Positions 8,166-16,247 of a stretch of 64,000 nt of DNA are shown piece by piece (position 1 is the stretch's first letter; the number at the start of each line of letters is the position of its first letter). This stretch comes from Jatrophihabitans endophyticus. Lineage in GTDB: Bacteria > Actinomycetota > Actinomycetes > Mycobacteriales > Jatrophihabitantaceae. The DNA is taken from NCBI RefSeq assembly GCF_900129455.1, contig NZ_FQVU01000002.1:868001-932000 (forward strand), written 5' to 3'. The notes beneath the pieces are model-generated. The model saw only the letters and a list, made by a program, of their open reading frames with translations. It was not told the DNA's origin and searched no databases. The position numbers were made by a program, and so were the translations under genes.

Positions 8166-8441
8166 ATGACCGACACCGATGTCGTGCATCTCGCCATGCA
8201 GGTGCTGCTCGTCGCGGGCAAGCTCGCGGCGCCCGTGCTCGTGACCTCGCTGGTCATCGGCTTCACCGTCTCGCTGTTCCAGTCGGCGACGCAGATCCAG
8301 GAGTTCACGCTCGCGTTCGTCCCGAAGGCCGTCGGCTGCGGCGTCGCGCTGCTGGTCAGCGGTCACTGGATGCTGACCACGATGGTCACCTTCACCACCG
8401 AGCTCTTCCACGGCATCCCCGCCATGCTGGCGAACGGCTGA
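8166..8441 (+). CDS. fliQ: FliQ, flagellar type III export gate protein
   Basis: 91 residues, two membrane hairpin helices. FliQ wording: LAAPVLVTSLVIGFTVSLFQ followed by SATQIQEFTLAFVPK. It wraps around the FliP-FliR gate. Length and position between fliP and fliR are canonical. Confidence 0.95.
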   Translation: MTDTDVVHLAMQVLLVAGKLAAPVLVTSLVIGFTVSLFQSATQIQEFTLAFVPKAVGCGVALLVSGHWMLTTMVTFTTELFHGIPAMLANG

Positions 8442-8443
8442 CC

Positions 8444-9205
8444 GTGCGCGTCGAGGTCGACGGTTCGTGGCTGCTCGCGCTGGTCCTGGCGAGCACCCGG
8501 ATCATCGCGTGGGCGCTGGTCGCGCCGCCGCTCGCGACGGGCGGTCTGCCCAGGACGGTCAAGGCGATGGTCAGCGTCGCCCTCGCGGTCGCGGTGCTCC
8601 CGGTGGTCCGGCACCACCTGCCGGCGCAGGAGGCGGCTCCGATCGTGTCGGCCCTGGTCATCCAGATCGCGCTCGGGGCGGGGCTGGGCTTCCTGACCCG
8701 GCTCGTGTTCACCGCGGTCGAGGCCGCCGGCGGCCTGCTCGACGTGTTTGGCGGCTTCTCGCTGTCGGCCGCGTACGACCCGCTCAGCACGACGATGAAC
8801 TCGGTCTTCGGCCGCTTCTACGCGTTGCTGTGCACGACGCTGATCTTCGCCACCAACGTCCATCTCGTCATCTTCCGTGGCTTCCTGCAGACCTTCACCA
8901 CGGTGCCGCTCGACTCCGGGTTCTCGATGGACGAGATGGCCAAGCACATCACCGGCGGCGTCACCGACCTGTTCGTGTCGGCGCTGCAGATCGCCGGGCC
9001 GCTCATCGTCGTGCTCTTCATCGCCGACGTCGCACTGGGCGTGCTCAACCGGATCGCCCCGCAGCTCAACGCCTTCTCGATGAGCTTCCCGGTCAAGATC
9101 GGGCTGACCCTGCTGCTCGTCGGGCTGACGTTCACGCTGCTGCCCCAGACCGTCACCGAGCTCGCGACCCGTTCGACCCAGCTCGTGGCCGCGGTGACCT
9201 CGTGA
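8444..9205 (+). CDS. fliR: FliR, flagellar type III export gate protein
   Basis: 253 residues, about six membrane helices. Typical segments: STRIIAWALVAPPLATGGLP near the N-terminus, GLGFLTRLVFTAVEAAGGLL in the middle, and VALGVLNRIAPQLNAFSMSF with FPVKIGLTLLLVGL near the end. One FliR caps the FliP ring. GTG start 2 nt after fliQ. Confidence 0.95.
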   Translation: MRVEVDGSWLLALVLASTRIIAWALVAPPLATGGLPRTVKAMVSVALAVAVLPVVRHHLPAQEAAPIVSALVIQIALGAGLGFLTRLVFTAVEAAGGLLDVFGGFSLSAAYDPLSTTMNSVFGRFYALLCTTLIFATNVHLVIFRGFLQTFTTVPLDSGFSMDEMAKHITGGVTDLFVSALQIAGPLIVVLFIADVALGVLNRIAPQLNAFSMSFPVKIGLTLLLVGLTFTLLPQTVTELATRSTQLVAAVTS

Positions 9206-9233
9206 CCGCCCCGGCGTGGGGGAGTGATCCGCA

Positions 9234-10334
9234 GTGAGCGGCGGCTCCGGGGGTGAGAAGAGCGAGAAGGCCACCCCGAAACGGCGCAAGAAGGCGCGGC
9301 ACGACGGGCAGATCGGCAACACTCCCGAGCTGGGTGCGTGGCTGGGCATGCTGGCCGCGTCCTTCGTCATTCCGCACGTCGCGAAGTCGCTCATGGACAC
9401 CTCGACCCGCGGCGTGGTGATGATCGGCAGCGTCATCCGCGCACCCGACGCGGGGCGTGCCATGGCGATCGCGTCCGACGCCTTCCACGACGGGTTCATG
9501 AACGCGTTGCCGATGGCACTGCTCGCGGCCGCGGTGGGCGTCGCTTCGGTGGCGGGGCAGGGCGCGTTGTGGTTCGCGCCGGGCCTGCTCAAGCCCAAGT
9601 TCAAGCGGCTCAACCCGCTCTCGGGCATCAAGCGCATGTTCGGCAAGCACGGTGCGTGGACGCTCGTGAAGTCGCTGCTGAAGACGGCGGCGCTCGCCGT
9701 GGTCGTCTACGCCTCGATCCGCAACCTCGTCCCCACGCTGCTCGGGTCGGGGTCACTGCCGTTGAGCGAGCTGGTCTCGATCTGCATCGACAGCGTGATG
9801 ACGATGCTGCGCTGGGCGGCCGTCGCCGGCCTGCTCATGGCCCTCGCCGACTTCGTGGTGGTGCGCAAGCGCAACGACAAGCAGCTCAAGATGACGATGC
9901 AGGAGGTCAAGGACGAGTTCAAGAGCAGCGAGGGCGACCCGCACGTGCGCGGTCAGCGCCGCGCCGCGCAGATGGCGATGCGCCGCAACCGGATGATGGC
10001 CGACGTCCCCACCGCCGACGTCGTCGTCGTGAACCCCACCCACGTCGCCGTCGCGCTGCGCTACGACCCGCAGAAGGGCGCGCCGCGCGTGGTGGCCAAG
10101 GGGGGCGACCACGTCGCCGCGCGCATCCGCGCCGTCGCCGAGGAGCACCGCGTGCCGATGGTCGCCGACATCCCGCTCGCCCGCGCCCTGCACGCGGCAT
10201 GCGCCGTCGGCGAGGAGATCCCGCCGGACCTCTACCGGGCGGTCGCGACCGTCATCGCCTTCATCATGACGTTGCGTCGCCGCGGCTCGACCGCCGGCGT
10301 CCACACGGTGCGGACTCTCGCTCCCACCGGCTGA
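9234..10334 (+). CDS. flhB: FlhB, flagellar export substrate-specificity switch
   Basis: 366 residues. The N-terminus has the family motif EKSEKATPKRRKKARHDGQI, then four membrane helices to about residue 215. The cytoplasmic domain contains the autocleavage site NPTH (Asn267-His270) in VVVNPTHVAVALRYD, followed by AKGGDHVAARIRAVAEEH and VPMVADIPLARALHA. Cleavage between Asn and Pro is the known event behind the hook-to-filament switch together with FliK. Last gene of the first flagellar block; flhA lies 18 kb downstream. Confidence 0.95.
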   Translation: MSGGSGGEKSEKATPKRRKKARHDGQIGNTPELGAWLGMLAASFVIPHVAKSLMDTSTRGVVMIGSVIRAPDAGRAMAIASDAFHDGFMNALPMALLAAAVGVASVAGQGALWFAPGLLKPKFKRLNPLSGIKRMFGKHGAWTLVKSLLKTAALAVVVYASIRNLVPTLLGSGSLPLSELVSICIDSVMTMLRWAAVAGLLMALADFVVVRKRNDKQLKMTMQEVKDEFKSSEGDPHVRGQRRAAQMAMRRNRMMADVPTADVVVVNPTHVAVALRYDPQKGAPRVVAKGGDHVAARIRAVAEEHRVPMVADIPLARALHAACAVGEEIPPDLYRAVATVIAFIMTLRRRGSTAGVHTVRTLAPTG

Positions 10335-10348
10335 CGAGCTGACCGGCG

Positions 10349-10377
10349 TTGACAAAGTTGTGAGTGGTCACTAACTT
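10349..10377 (+). promoter_or_regulatory. tetR promoter with overlapping operator
   Basis: TTGACA, 17 nt, TAACTT: a near-consensus housekeeping promoter. The -10 ends 7 nt before ATG 10385, so the mRNA is probably leaderless. An operator-like sequence, AGTTGTGAGTGGTCACTA (10356-10373), fills the spacer. Its reverse complement matches 17 of 18 bases of the site at 11036-11053 in front of the efflux gene. Confidence 0.7.
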
Positions 10378-10384
10378 ACTGCGC

Positions 10385-10993
10385 ATGGCACCACGCGGAG
10401 TCCGGGGCAGCGCCGAGGAGCGGCGCGAGGACGTGCTGAACGCGGCGATGGTCGAGTTCGCCAAGGGCGGGCTGGACGGCACCTCCACCGAGGCGATCGC
10501 CACCCGTGCCGGCATCAGCCAGCCCTACCTGTTCCGCCTGTACCCCTCGAAGCGCGCCCTGTTCATCGCCGCGGTCGAGCGCACCTTCACCGAGGTCGTC
10601 CGCGTCTTCGAAGAGGCCGCCGCCGGGCTGTCCGGCCTCGAGGCCAAGCACGCCATGGGCGAGGCCTACGACACCCTGCTGCGCGAGGACCGCACCTTCC
10701 TCGGCATGCAGCTGCAGGCCTACGCCGCCTGCTGCGGTGACGACGAGGTCCGTGCGGTCACCCGTCGCCACCTCGGCCGGCTGTGGGAGCGCGTCGTGAC
10801 CGACGGCGGCATGTCCGAGCAGCTCGCGCAGGCCTTCGTCGCCCACGGCATGCTCTGCAACCTCACCGCCGCCCTCGGCGTCGACGAGAGCCAGGCCGCC
10901 GACGACGCCCTCGCCCGTCGCATGACCGCCAAGCCGGTGGTCCTGGACCTGATGACCGCCGACCCGATCTCCGCGGGCTCCCCACTCACCTGA
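10385..10993 (+). CDS. TetR/AcrR family transcriptional repressor
   Basis: 202 residues. The N-terminal helix-turn-helix (about 33-55) has STEAIATRAGISQPYLFRLY followed by PSKRALFIAAVE, the classic TetR pattern. The C-terminal helical domain should bind an unknown ligand. ATG 10385 is chosen because the promoter -10 ends 7 nt upstream; an in-frame GTG at 10364 lies inside the promoter. It probably represses itself and the adjacent efflux gene, since both carry the same operator. Loss of repression on ligand binding is inferred from the family. Confidence 0.85.
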   Translation: MAPRGVRGSAEERREDVLNAAMVEFAKGGLDGTSTEAIATRAGISQPYLFRLYPSKRALFIAAVERTFTEVVRVFEEAAAGLSGLEAKHAMGEAYDTLLREDRTFLGMQLQAYAACCGDDEVRAVTRRHLGRLWERVVTDGGMSEQLAQAFVAHGMLCNLTAALGVDESQAADDALARRMTAKPVVLDLMTADPISAGSPLT

Positions 10994-11014
10994 CCCGGCC
11001 CGAGTCGGGCCGGG
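10994..11014 (+). terminator. Hairpin after tetR
   Basis: CCCGGCCCGA, one base, TCGGGCCGGG: perfect 10-base arms starting right after the tetR stop codon. No T-run follows. It would separate tetR from the efflux gene, which has its own operator at 11036. Confidence 0.55.
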
Positions 11015-11035
11015 GCCGATGCCGTCCGCAGTTGC

Positions 11036-11053
11036 TAGTGACCAATCACAACT
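11036..11053 (+). promoter_or_regulatory. TetR-type operator upstream of the efflux gene
   Basis: TAGTGACCAATCACAACT, an imperfect palindrome (TAGT-GA / TCACAACT). It matches the reverse complement of the tetR promoter site (10356-10373) at 17 of 18 positions. It ends 16 nt before the efflux gene start, with GAAGGGA as ribosome-binding site in between. Confidence 0.65.
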
Positions 11054-11069
11054 ATCGAAGGGAACGCCG

Positions 11070-12479
11070 ATGACCCGCAACCGTTCCGTGGGTTGGACCT
11101 TCCTCGTGACGGCGCTCGCCGCCTTCATGGTCGCCCTGGACAACCTGGTGGTGACGATGGCGCTGCCGTCCATCCGCGCCGACCTGAACGCCACGATCGA
11201 CCAGCTCGAATGGACGGTCAACGCCTACACGCTCACCTTCGCGGTGTTCCTGCTGCCCGCCGCCGTCCTGGGCGATCGGCTCGGCCGCCGCCGCGTGTTC
11301 GTCGGCGGCCTGGGCCTGTTCACCCTCGCGAGCGCCGCCGCTGCGCTGGCACCGAACATCGACCTGCTGGTCGCGGCCCGCGCCCTGCAGGGCCTCGGGG
11401 GCGCCGCGGTGCTGCCGTTGTCGCTGACCCTGCTCACCAGCGCGGTCGCCCCGGAACGGCGCGGTGCGGCGCTGGGCATCTGGGGCGCCAGCAGCGGCCT
11501 CGCCGTCGCGCTCGGCCCGCTGCTCGGCGGCGCGATCACCCAGGGCGGCTCGTGGCAGTACATCTTCTGGCTCAACGTGCCGATCGGGGTCGCCCTGGTC
11601 CCCCTCGCGGTGCGCCGTCTCGGCGAGTCCCACGGCCCGGCCAAGCGGCTGGACCCGATCGGCCTCGGCCTGATCAGCCTCGGTCTGTTCGCGCTCGTTC
11701 TCGGGCTGGTCCGCGGCAACGCCCACGGCTGGACGAGCACGAGCGAGCTGGTCGCGCTCGTCGGCGGCGGCGTCCTCGTGCTGGCCTTCGTGGCCTGGGA
11801 GAGTCGGGCCGCGAACCCGATGCTGCCGCTGCGGCTGTTCGGCTCCCGCGGCTTCTCGGCGGTGAACACGGCGTCGTTGGTGATGAGCTTCGGGATGTTC
11901 GGCTCGATCTTCCTGCTCGCGCAGTTCCTGCAGAACGTGCAGGGGTACGACCCGCTCGCCGCCGGCCTGCGCACGCTGCCCTGGACGGCGATGCCCGTCC
12001 TCGTCGCGCCGCTCGCCGGCCCGCTGTCCGACCGCATCGGCGGCCGGCCGCTGCTCGTGCTCGGCCTGATCCTGCAGGGCGTCGGCCTCGGCTGGCTGGG
12101 CCTGGAGATCACCACGGACATGAGCTACGGCGCGATGCTGCTGCCGTTCATCCTCTCCGGCGTCGGCATGGGACTGTTCTTCGTCCCCGTCGCCTCGGTG
12201 GTCATGGGGAGCGTCCCCGCCGAGATGCAGGGCGTCGCCAGTGGGGCCAACAACGGCATCCGGGAACTGGGCGGCGTGCTCGGCATCGCGGTCCTCGGCG
12301 CGATCTTCACCGCCCGGGGTGGCTTCACCAGCGGTCAGGCGTTCGTCGACGGGCTGCGTCCGGCGATGGCCGTCGGCGGGATCGCGGTGCTCGCGGGCGC
12401 GGCCGCGGCCGTGCTCATCCCGCGCCGGCAGCGCACCGTCGTCGACCCGGTCGCCGCACCGGTACCGGTCGCCGTCTGA
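11070..12479 (+). CDS. DHA2-type (EmrB/QacA) multidrug MFS transporter
   Basis: 469 residues, about 14 membrane helices, the size of the DHA2 drug:H+ antiporters. Signatures: FMVALDNLVVTMALPSIRAD (motif D1), LGDRLGRRRVFVGGLGLFT (motif A) and GGAAVLPLSLTLLTSAV. Likely exports a hydrophobic toxic compound across the inner membrane. ATG 11070 is chosen for GAAGGGA 7 nt upstream; the frame is open further back to 11019 through the operator. Regulated by the adjacent TetR protein through the shared operator. Confidence 0.9.
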   Translation: MTRNRSVGWTFLVTALAAFMVALDNLVVTMALPSIRADLNATIDQLEWTVNAYTLTFAVFLLPAAVLGDRLGRRRVFVGGLGLFTLASAAAALAPNIDLLVAARALQGLGGAAVLPLSLTLLTSAVAPERRGAALGIWGASSGLAVALGPLLGGAITQGGSWQYIFWLNVPIGVALVPLAVRRLGESHGPAKRLDPIGLGLISLGLFALVLGLVRGNAHGWTSTSELVALVGGGVLVLAFVAWESRAANPMLPLRLFGSRGFSAVNTASLVMSFGMFGSIFLLAQFLQNVQGYDPLAAGLRTLPWTAMPVLVAPLAGPLSDRIGGRPLLVLGLILQGVGLGWLGLEITTDMSYGAMLLPFILSGVGMGLFFVPVASVVMGSVPAEMQGVASGANNGIRELGGVLGIAVLGAIFTARGGFTSGQAFVDGLRPAMAVGGIAVLAGAAAAVLIPRRQRTVVDPVAAPVPVAV

Positions 12480-12492
12480 CCCCCAAAATCCC

Positions 12493-12540
12493 CGGTTTTG
12501 GCGGCTGAGCGCAGCATGCTGCGCTCAGCCGCCAAAACCG
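12493..12540. terminator. 48-nt perfect palindrome
   Basis: Two arms of 24 bases with no mismatch, centred between 12516 and 12517 (GCAGCA/TGCTGC). The outer ends read CGGTTTTGGCGG and CCGCCAAAACCG. It sits 13 nt after the efflux gene stop and 28 nt before the methyltransferase start. As RNA it forms a ~22-bp stem with A/T-rich base, which would work as a terminator; perfection over the whole length is unusual and also fits a mobile or repeated palindromic element. Confidence 0.75.
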
Positions 12541-12568
12541 TGTGCCGGGAGGCGTGTCAGACTCGGCC

Positions 12569-13453
12569 ATGAACACGACGAGACTCGACCCTGAGGTCCG
12601 AGCCCTGCAGGCACTGACCGAGGGCGACCCCGACGCCGCCCTGCACAGCACCGCATCCTCGTCGAGCGTGCTGGGCACCGCGCTGCACCGCTACCTTGCC
12701 GCCGGGCCGACGCTGGACGGGTCGGTCTACACCGATCCCCGAGCCTTCCAAGCCTTCATCACCGGCGGCGGCAACGTGGGTCTCTACGCCGCGGCCTCCG
12801 CCGCGCTGGCCGCGCGCTACCTCGACACCGCCCCGACCGCCGTGCTCGACATCGGGTGTGGCGACGGGATGGCGCTCGTCCCCGCCCTCGAACAGGCCGG
12901 CCGGACCGTCTCCCGCGCCGACCTCGTCGAGCTGTCACCCGCCCTGCTGCGCACCGCGGTGCAGCGCGTCGAGGAGCTGGCACTGCCGTCGACCGCCTTC
13001 GCAGGATCGGCGCAGGACTTCGTCCGCCAGCTCGATCCGCAGGCGCGGTGGGACGTCGCGCAATCGACGTTCGCGCTCCACGCGCTGCCCGAGGAGGACC
13101 GTGACGACGTGTTGCGCGCCCTGCGAACCCGGGTGCAGCGACTCGTCGTCGTCGAGTTCGACGTCCGGACGGCCGACGCCGACCGTGCCGAGCATCTGCG
13201 CTTCCTCGCCAGCAGCTACGAGCAGGGGCTCTCGGAGTACGAGGGCGAGGCCCGAGCCCTGGTGGCAGCCGGCTTCCTCATGCCCGTGCTGGTGGGACAG
13301 CTGCTGCCCGGCGCGTCGCGCATGACCTACGAGCAGACCGCCGACCAGTGGTCCGAGCAGCTGCGCCGGTGCGGTTACCAGCACGTCGAGCGCACCGAGC
13401 TCTACCCGTACTGGTCGTCGCCGGCGTTCCTCGTCACCGGGACCGGTTCGTAG
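12569..13453 (+). CDS. Class I SAM-dependent methyltransferase, substrate unknown
   Basis: 294 residues. SAM-binding motif I AVLDIGCGDGMAL is at about residues 91-103, followed by an acidic residue in ADLVELSP at the end of beta 2, and FALHALPEEDRDDVLRALR downstream, the usual Rossmann-type order. No zinc or PCMT motif is seen. ATG 12569 is chosen; GGGAGG lies 16 nt upstream, rather far, and in-frame GTG codons exist at 12542 and 12554. Small-molecule methylation next to two drug pumps would fit self-protection or product tailoring, but nothing fixes the substrate. Confidence 0.7.
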   Translation: MNTTRLDPEVRALQALTEGDPDAALHSTASSSSVLGTALHRYLAAGPTLDGSVYTDPRAFQAFITGGGNVGLYAAASAALAARYLDTAPTAVLDIGCGDGMALVPALEQAGRTVSRADLVELSPALLRTAVQRVEELALPSTAFAGSAQDFVRQLDPQARWDVAQSTFALHALPEEDRDDVLRALRTRVQRLVVVEFDVRTADADRAEHLRFLASSYEQGLSEYEGEARALVAAGFLMPVLVGQLLPGASRMTYEQTADQWSEQLRRCGYQHVERTELYPYWSSPAFLVTGTGS

Positions 13454-13720
13454 CGACAGCCGCTGCGGCGTACGCACCGCCGCAGCCGTCATCGGTGTGC
13501 AGACGGGTGCCGGCAGCGCGCACGCGGGGTGCAGTGCTGCGACGTGGGTTGCAGTCCGAGCCGTGCGTGCGCTGTCGGGGTTAGCCTCTTGGCGAACCGG
13601 CCTTGCCTTCTCCGACTGACGTCGGCCCACCGGTTGGTCTACACGCTGGGGCTAGAGCGCGACCTCCACACCATCGCCACGGGCTGTCGTGCCCGTCGAC
13701 CGGGAGGAGGGCGTTCGCCC
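13454..13720. other. 267-nt intergenic stretch before the second MFS gene
   Basis: No convincing gene. Holds mixed-composition sequence with several TTG/CTAG clusters (for example around 13636-13660), an AGGAGG ribosome-binding site at 13705-13710, and a small hairpin GGGCGTTCGCCC (13709-13720) directly before the TTG start. Confidence 0.5.
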
Positions 13721-15205
13721 TTGTCTGACCAGACCCACACCTCGCACGACACGGCCCAGGATCCGCACCGCTGGCTGATCCTCGCCGTCGTGGGCGTCGC
13801 GCAGCTGATGGTGGTGCTGGATGCCACCATCGTGAACATCGCCCTGCCTTCGGCGCAGCGGGACCTCGGGTTCTCGATCGACGACCGGCAGTGGGTGGTC
13901 AGCTCGTACGCGATCGCGTTCGGTGCGCTGCTGCTGTTGGGCGGCCGCCTCGGTGACCTGTTCGGGCGTCGCCGGCTGCTCGTCCTCGGGTTGATCGGCT
14001 TCGCCGGCGCCTCGGCGGTCGGCGGCGCGGCCGGCAACTTCGAGACCCTGATCGCCGCGCGTATCGCGCAGGGGGTGTTCGGTGCGTTGCTGGCTCCGGC
14101 GGCGCTGGCCACGGTCGCGACCAGCTTCACCAACCCCGCGGAGCGGGGCAAGGCATTCGGAATCTTCAGCGCCATCGCCGGTGTCGGCGCCGGGGCCGGC
14201 CTGCTGCTCGGCGGAGTCCTCACCGACCTGCTGTCCTGGCGTTGGTGCCTCTACGTCAACATCGTGTTCGCACTCGTCGCCGTCGTCGGCACCCGTGTCA
14301 TGAAGGGCGACGACAGCGGTGTGAGCCGACACCGAGTGCTCGACCTGCCCGGCGCCGTCACCGCCACCGGAGGACTCTTCCTGCTCGTGTTCGGGGTGTC
14401 CCGCGCCGAGACCAGCGGCTGGGGCTCGGCCTCGACGATCGCGTTCCTGGTCGCCGGCGCCGCGCTGCTCGTGGTCTTCGCACTCGTCGAACGGCGAAGC
14501 TCGCATCCGCTGCTGCCGCCGCGCGTCGTCGCCGACCCGGCCCGCACCGGCTCGTACTTCGCGATCGCCATGCTCGGCGTCACCATCTTCGGCGTCTTCC
14601 TGTTCCTCACCTTCTACCTGCAGCAGAACCTCGACTACTCGCCGCTCAAGAGCGGGCTGGCGTTCATGCCGCTGAACCTGACCATCCTCGCCGTCTCGGG
14701 CGTGACCGCCACCCAACTCCTGCCCAAGGTCGGGCCGCGGATCCTCATCTCCGCCGGCCTGATGTTCGCCGCCGTGGCCGCCGTCCTGCTGGCGCAGCTG
14801 GACACGTCCTCGGGCTACGTCGGCGGCGTGCTGCCCGCCCTGTTCGCCGCCGGCATCGGCGCCGGGTTCCTCTTCCCGACCACGTTCGCGGCGGGCACCG
14901 CCGGCGTCGACCGGCACGACGCCGGCGTGGCGTCGGCGATGGTCAACACCGCGCAACAGGTCGGCGGGTCGGTCGGCATCGCGTTCCTGTCGACCATCTT
15001 CGCCGACAGCCTCAAGGACACGTTCGCCGAGAACCCGCGCACCAACCCCGCGGGCGCGGCCATCGACGGCTACACCACCGTGTTCTGGTGGGCCGCCGCG
15101 ATCAGCGCAGCCGCCGCCGTCATCGCGTTCGTCCTGGTGCGCAACAGCCCGGCCGCCGACGGCTCCAGCGACGCGGAGCCGGCTTCCCCGGCCGCCATGC
15201 ACTGA
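13721..15205 (+). CDS. DHA2-type (EmrB/QacA) MFS transporter
   Basis: 494 residues, about 14 membrane helices. Motifs: LMVVLDATIVNIALPSAQRD (D1), GGRLGDLFGRRRLLVLGLIG (motif A), GVFGALLAPAALATVATSF, and the 14-TM family ending GGSVGIAFLSTIFADSL. TTG 13721 is chosen because AGGAGG lies 10 nt upstream and the protein then starts with a short hydrophilic leader; the frame is open back to 13529 but that part is not protein-like. Related to the pump at 11070 but clearly divergent, and without the TetR operator. Confidence 0.88.
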   Translation: MSDQTHTSHDTAQDPHRWLILAVVGVAQLMVVLDATIVNIALPSAQRDLGFSIDDRQWVVSSYAIAFGALLLLGGRLGDLFGRRRLLVLGLIGFAGASAVGGAAGNFETLIAARIAQGVFGALLAPAALATVATSFTNPAERGKAFGIFSAIAGVGAGAGLLLGGVLTDLLSWRWCLYVNIVFALVAVVGTRVMKGDDSGVSRHRVLDLPGAVTATGGLFLLVFGVSRAETSGWGSASTIAFLVAGAALLVVFALVERRSSHPLLPPRVVADPARTGSYFAIAMLGVTIFGVFLFLTFYLQQNLDYSPLKSGLAFMPLNLTILAVSGVTATQLLPKVGPRILISAGLMFAAVAAVLLAQLDTSSGYVGGVLPALFAAGIGAGFLFPTTFAAGTAGVDRHDAGVASAMVNTAQQVGGSVGIAFLSTIFADSLKDTFAENPRTNPAGAAIDGYTTVFWWAAAISAAAAVIAFVLVRNSPAADGSSDAEPASPAAMH

Positions 15206-15389
15206 CCGCGCGGCTGTTCGCAGCCCCCGCCCCACTCAGCCCACGCGGACGAGGTCGGCGGGCCTCCGGGCGACCCGGGAGGCCTGCCGACCGTCGGAAT
15301 CGGGACACTGAACGCGTGACGAGTCGGGAACCGCGCCTCAGGTCGCCGCACGGCCGTTGTCGACCGACGTGCCGAGGGGGACCCAGAGC

Positions 15390-16103
15390 GTGACGGACGT
15401 GCGTGACGTGCTGGCACCGAGAAGGGTGTTGCGCGCCTCGATCAATCTCGGCAACCCGGTGCTGGCGCAGGGCGATGCCGAGCAGCCGCGTGGGGTCACC
15501 GTCGACCTGGCTCGCGCGATCGCCGATGCGCTGGGGGTGCCGCTCGAGCTGGTCTGCTTCGACGCGGCTCGACACTCGTTCGAGGCACTCACGAGCGGCC
15601 GCGTCGACGTCGCCTTCCTGGCCGTGGAACCGGCCCGGGCCGAGCAGGTGGCGTTCACGCCGCCCTACGTGGTGATCGACGGCGTGTACGTCGTGCCCGA
15701 AGCATCGTCGATCACGTCGGCGTCCGACGTCGACCGCCCAGGCCTGCGTATCGGCGTCAAACGCGGTTCCGCCTACGACCTCTTCCTCACTCGCACGCTC
15801 GAGCATGCCGAACTGGTCCGCGGAGACGAAGGCGTCGACGTGTACCTCGCCGACGGACTCGACGTCGGCGCCGGGATCCGGCAGCCCGTCCAGCGCTTCG
15901 TAGCGCAGCATTCCGGCCAGCGGGTCGTGACCGAACGGTTCATGCAGATCCGGCAGGCCGTCGCACTGCCACGGTCCTGTCCGCCCGACGCAGTCGGCTA
16001 CGTCGCCGACCTCGTCGAACGCCGCAGAGCAGACGGGTCGATAGCCAGCTGGTTGCGCGCGTCCGGGCAGCCCGACGCCGAGGTCGCACCGCCGGCCGCG
16101 TGA
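15390..16103 (+). CDS. Solute-binding protein-like (SBP family 3) without signal peptide
   Basis: 237 residues. Family-3 amino-acid-binding wording: GVTVDLARAIADALGVPLEL, SFEALTSGRVDVAFLAVEP, ARAEQVAFTPPYVVIDGVYV, LRIGVKRGSAYDLFL. The sequence begins at the first beta strand with no signal peptide or lipobox, so it should stay in the cytoplasm, and no ABC permease or ATPase gene is near. GTG 15390 is chosen for GAGGGGGAC upstream; TTG 15357 is an alternative and also gives no signal peptide. Role unknown; cytosolic ligand sensing or an enzyme derived from the fold are possible. Confidence 0.7.
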   Translation: MTDVRDVLAPRRVLRASINLGNPVLAQGDAEQPRGVTVDLARAIADALGVPLELVCFDAARHSFEALTSGRVDVAFLAVEPARAEQVAFTPPYVVIDGVYVVPEASSITSASDVDRPGLRIGVKRGSAYDLFLTRTLEHAELVRGDEGVDVYLADGLDVGAGIRQPVQRFVAQHSGQRVVTERFMQIRQAVALPRSCPPDAVGYVADLVERRRADGSIASWLRASGQPDAEVAPPAA

Positions 16104-16165
16104 GCGCAGGCGGCCGCGCCCCGCGCAGCCCGCGCAGGACTTTCGTCCCAATCGCCACCGCCTCC

Positions 16166-16192
16166 TCACGGTCGCAGCCCGGCTGCCGATGG
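16166..16192 (+). promoter_or_regulatory. Sigma-28-type promoter for cheA
   Basis: TCAC, 15 nt, GCCGATGG, ending 55 nt before the cheA start. Same architecture as the other flagellar sites in this window. The stretch 16104-16247 has no other gene. Confidence 0.5.
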
Positions 16193-16247
16193 ACTCCCTA
16201 AGACCACGGCGAACGGCTCCGTGATCCGGGAGAAGGTGAGATGCCCC

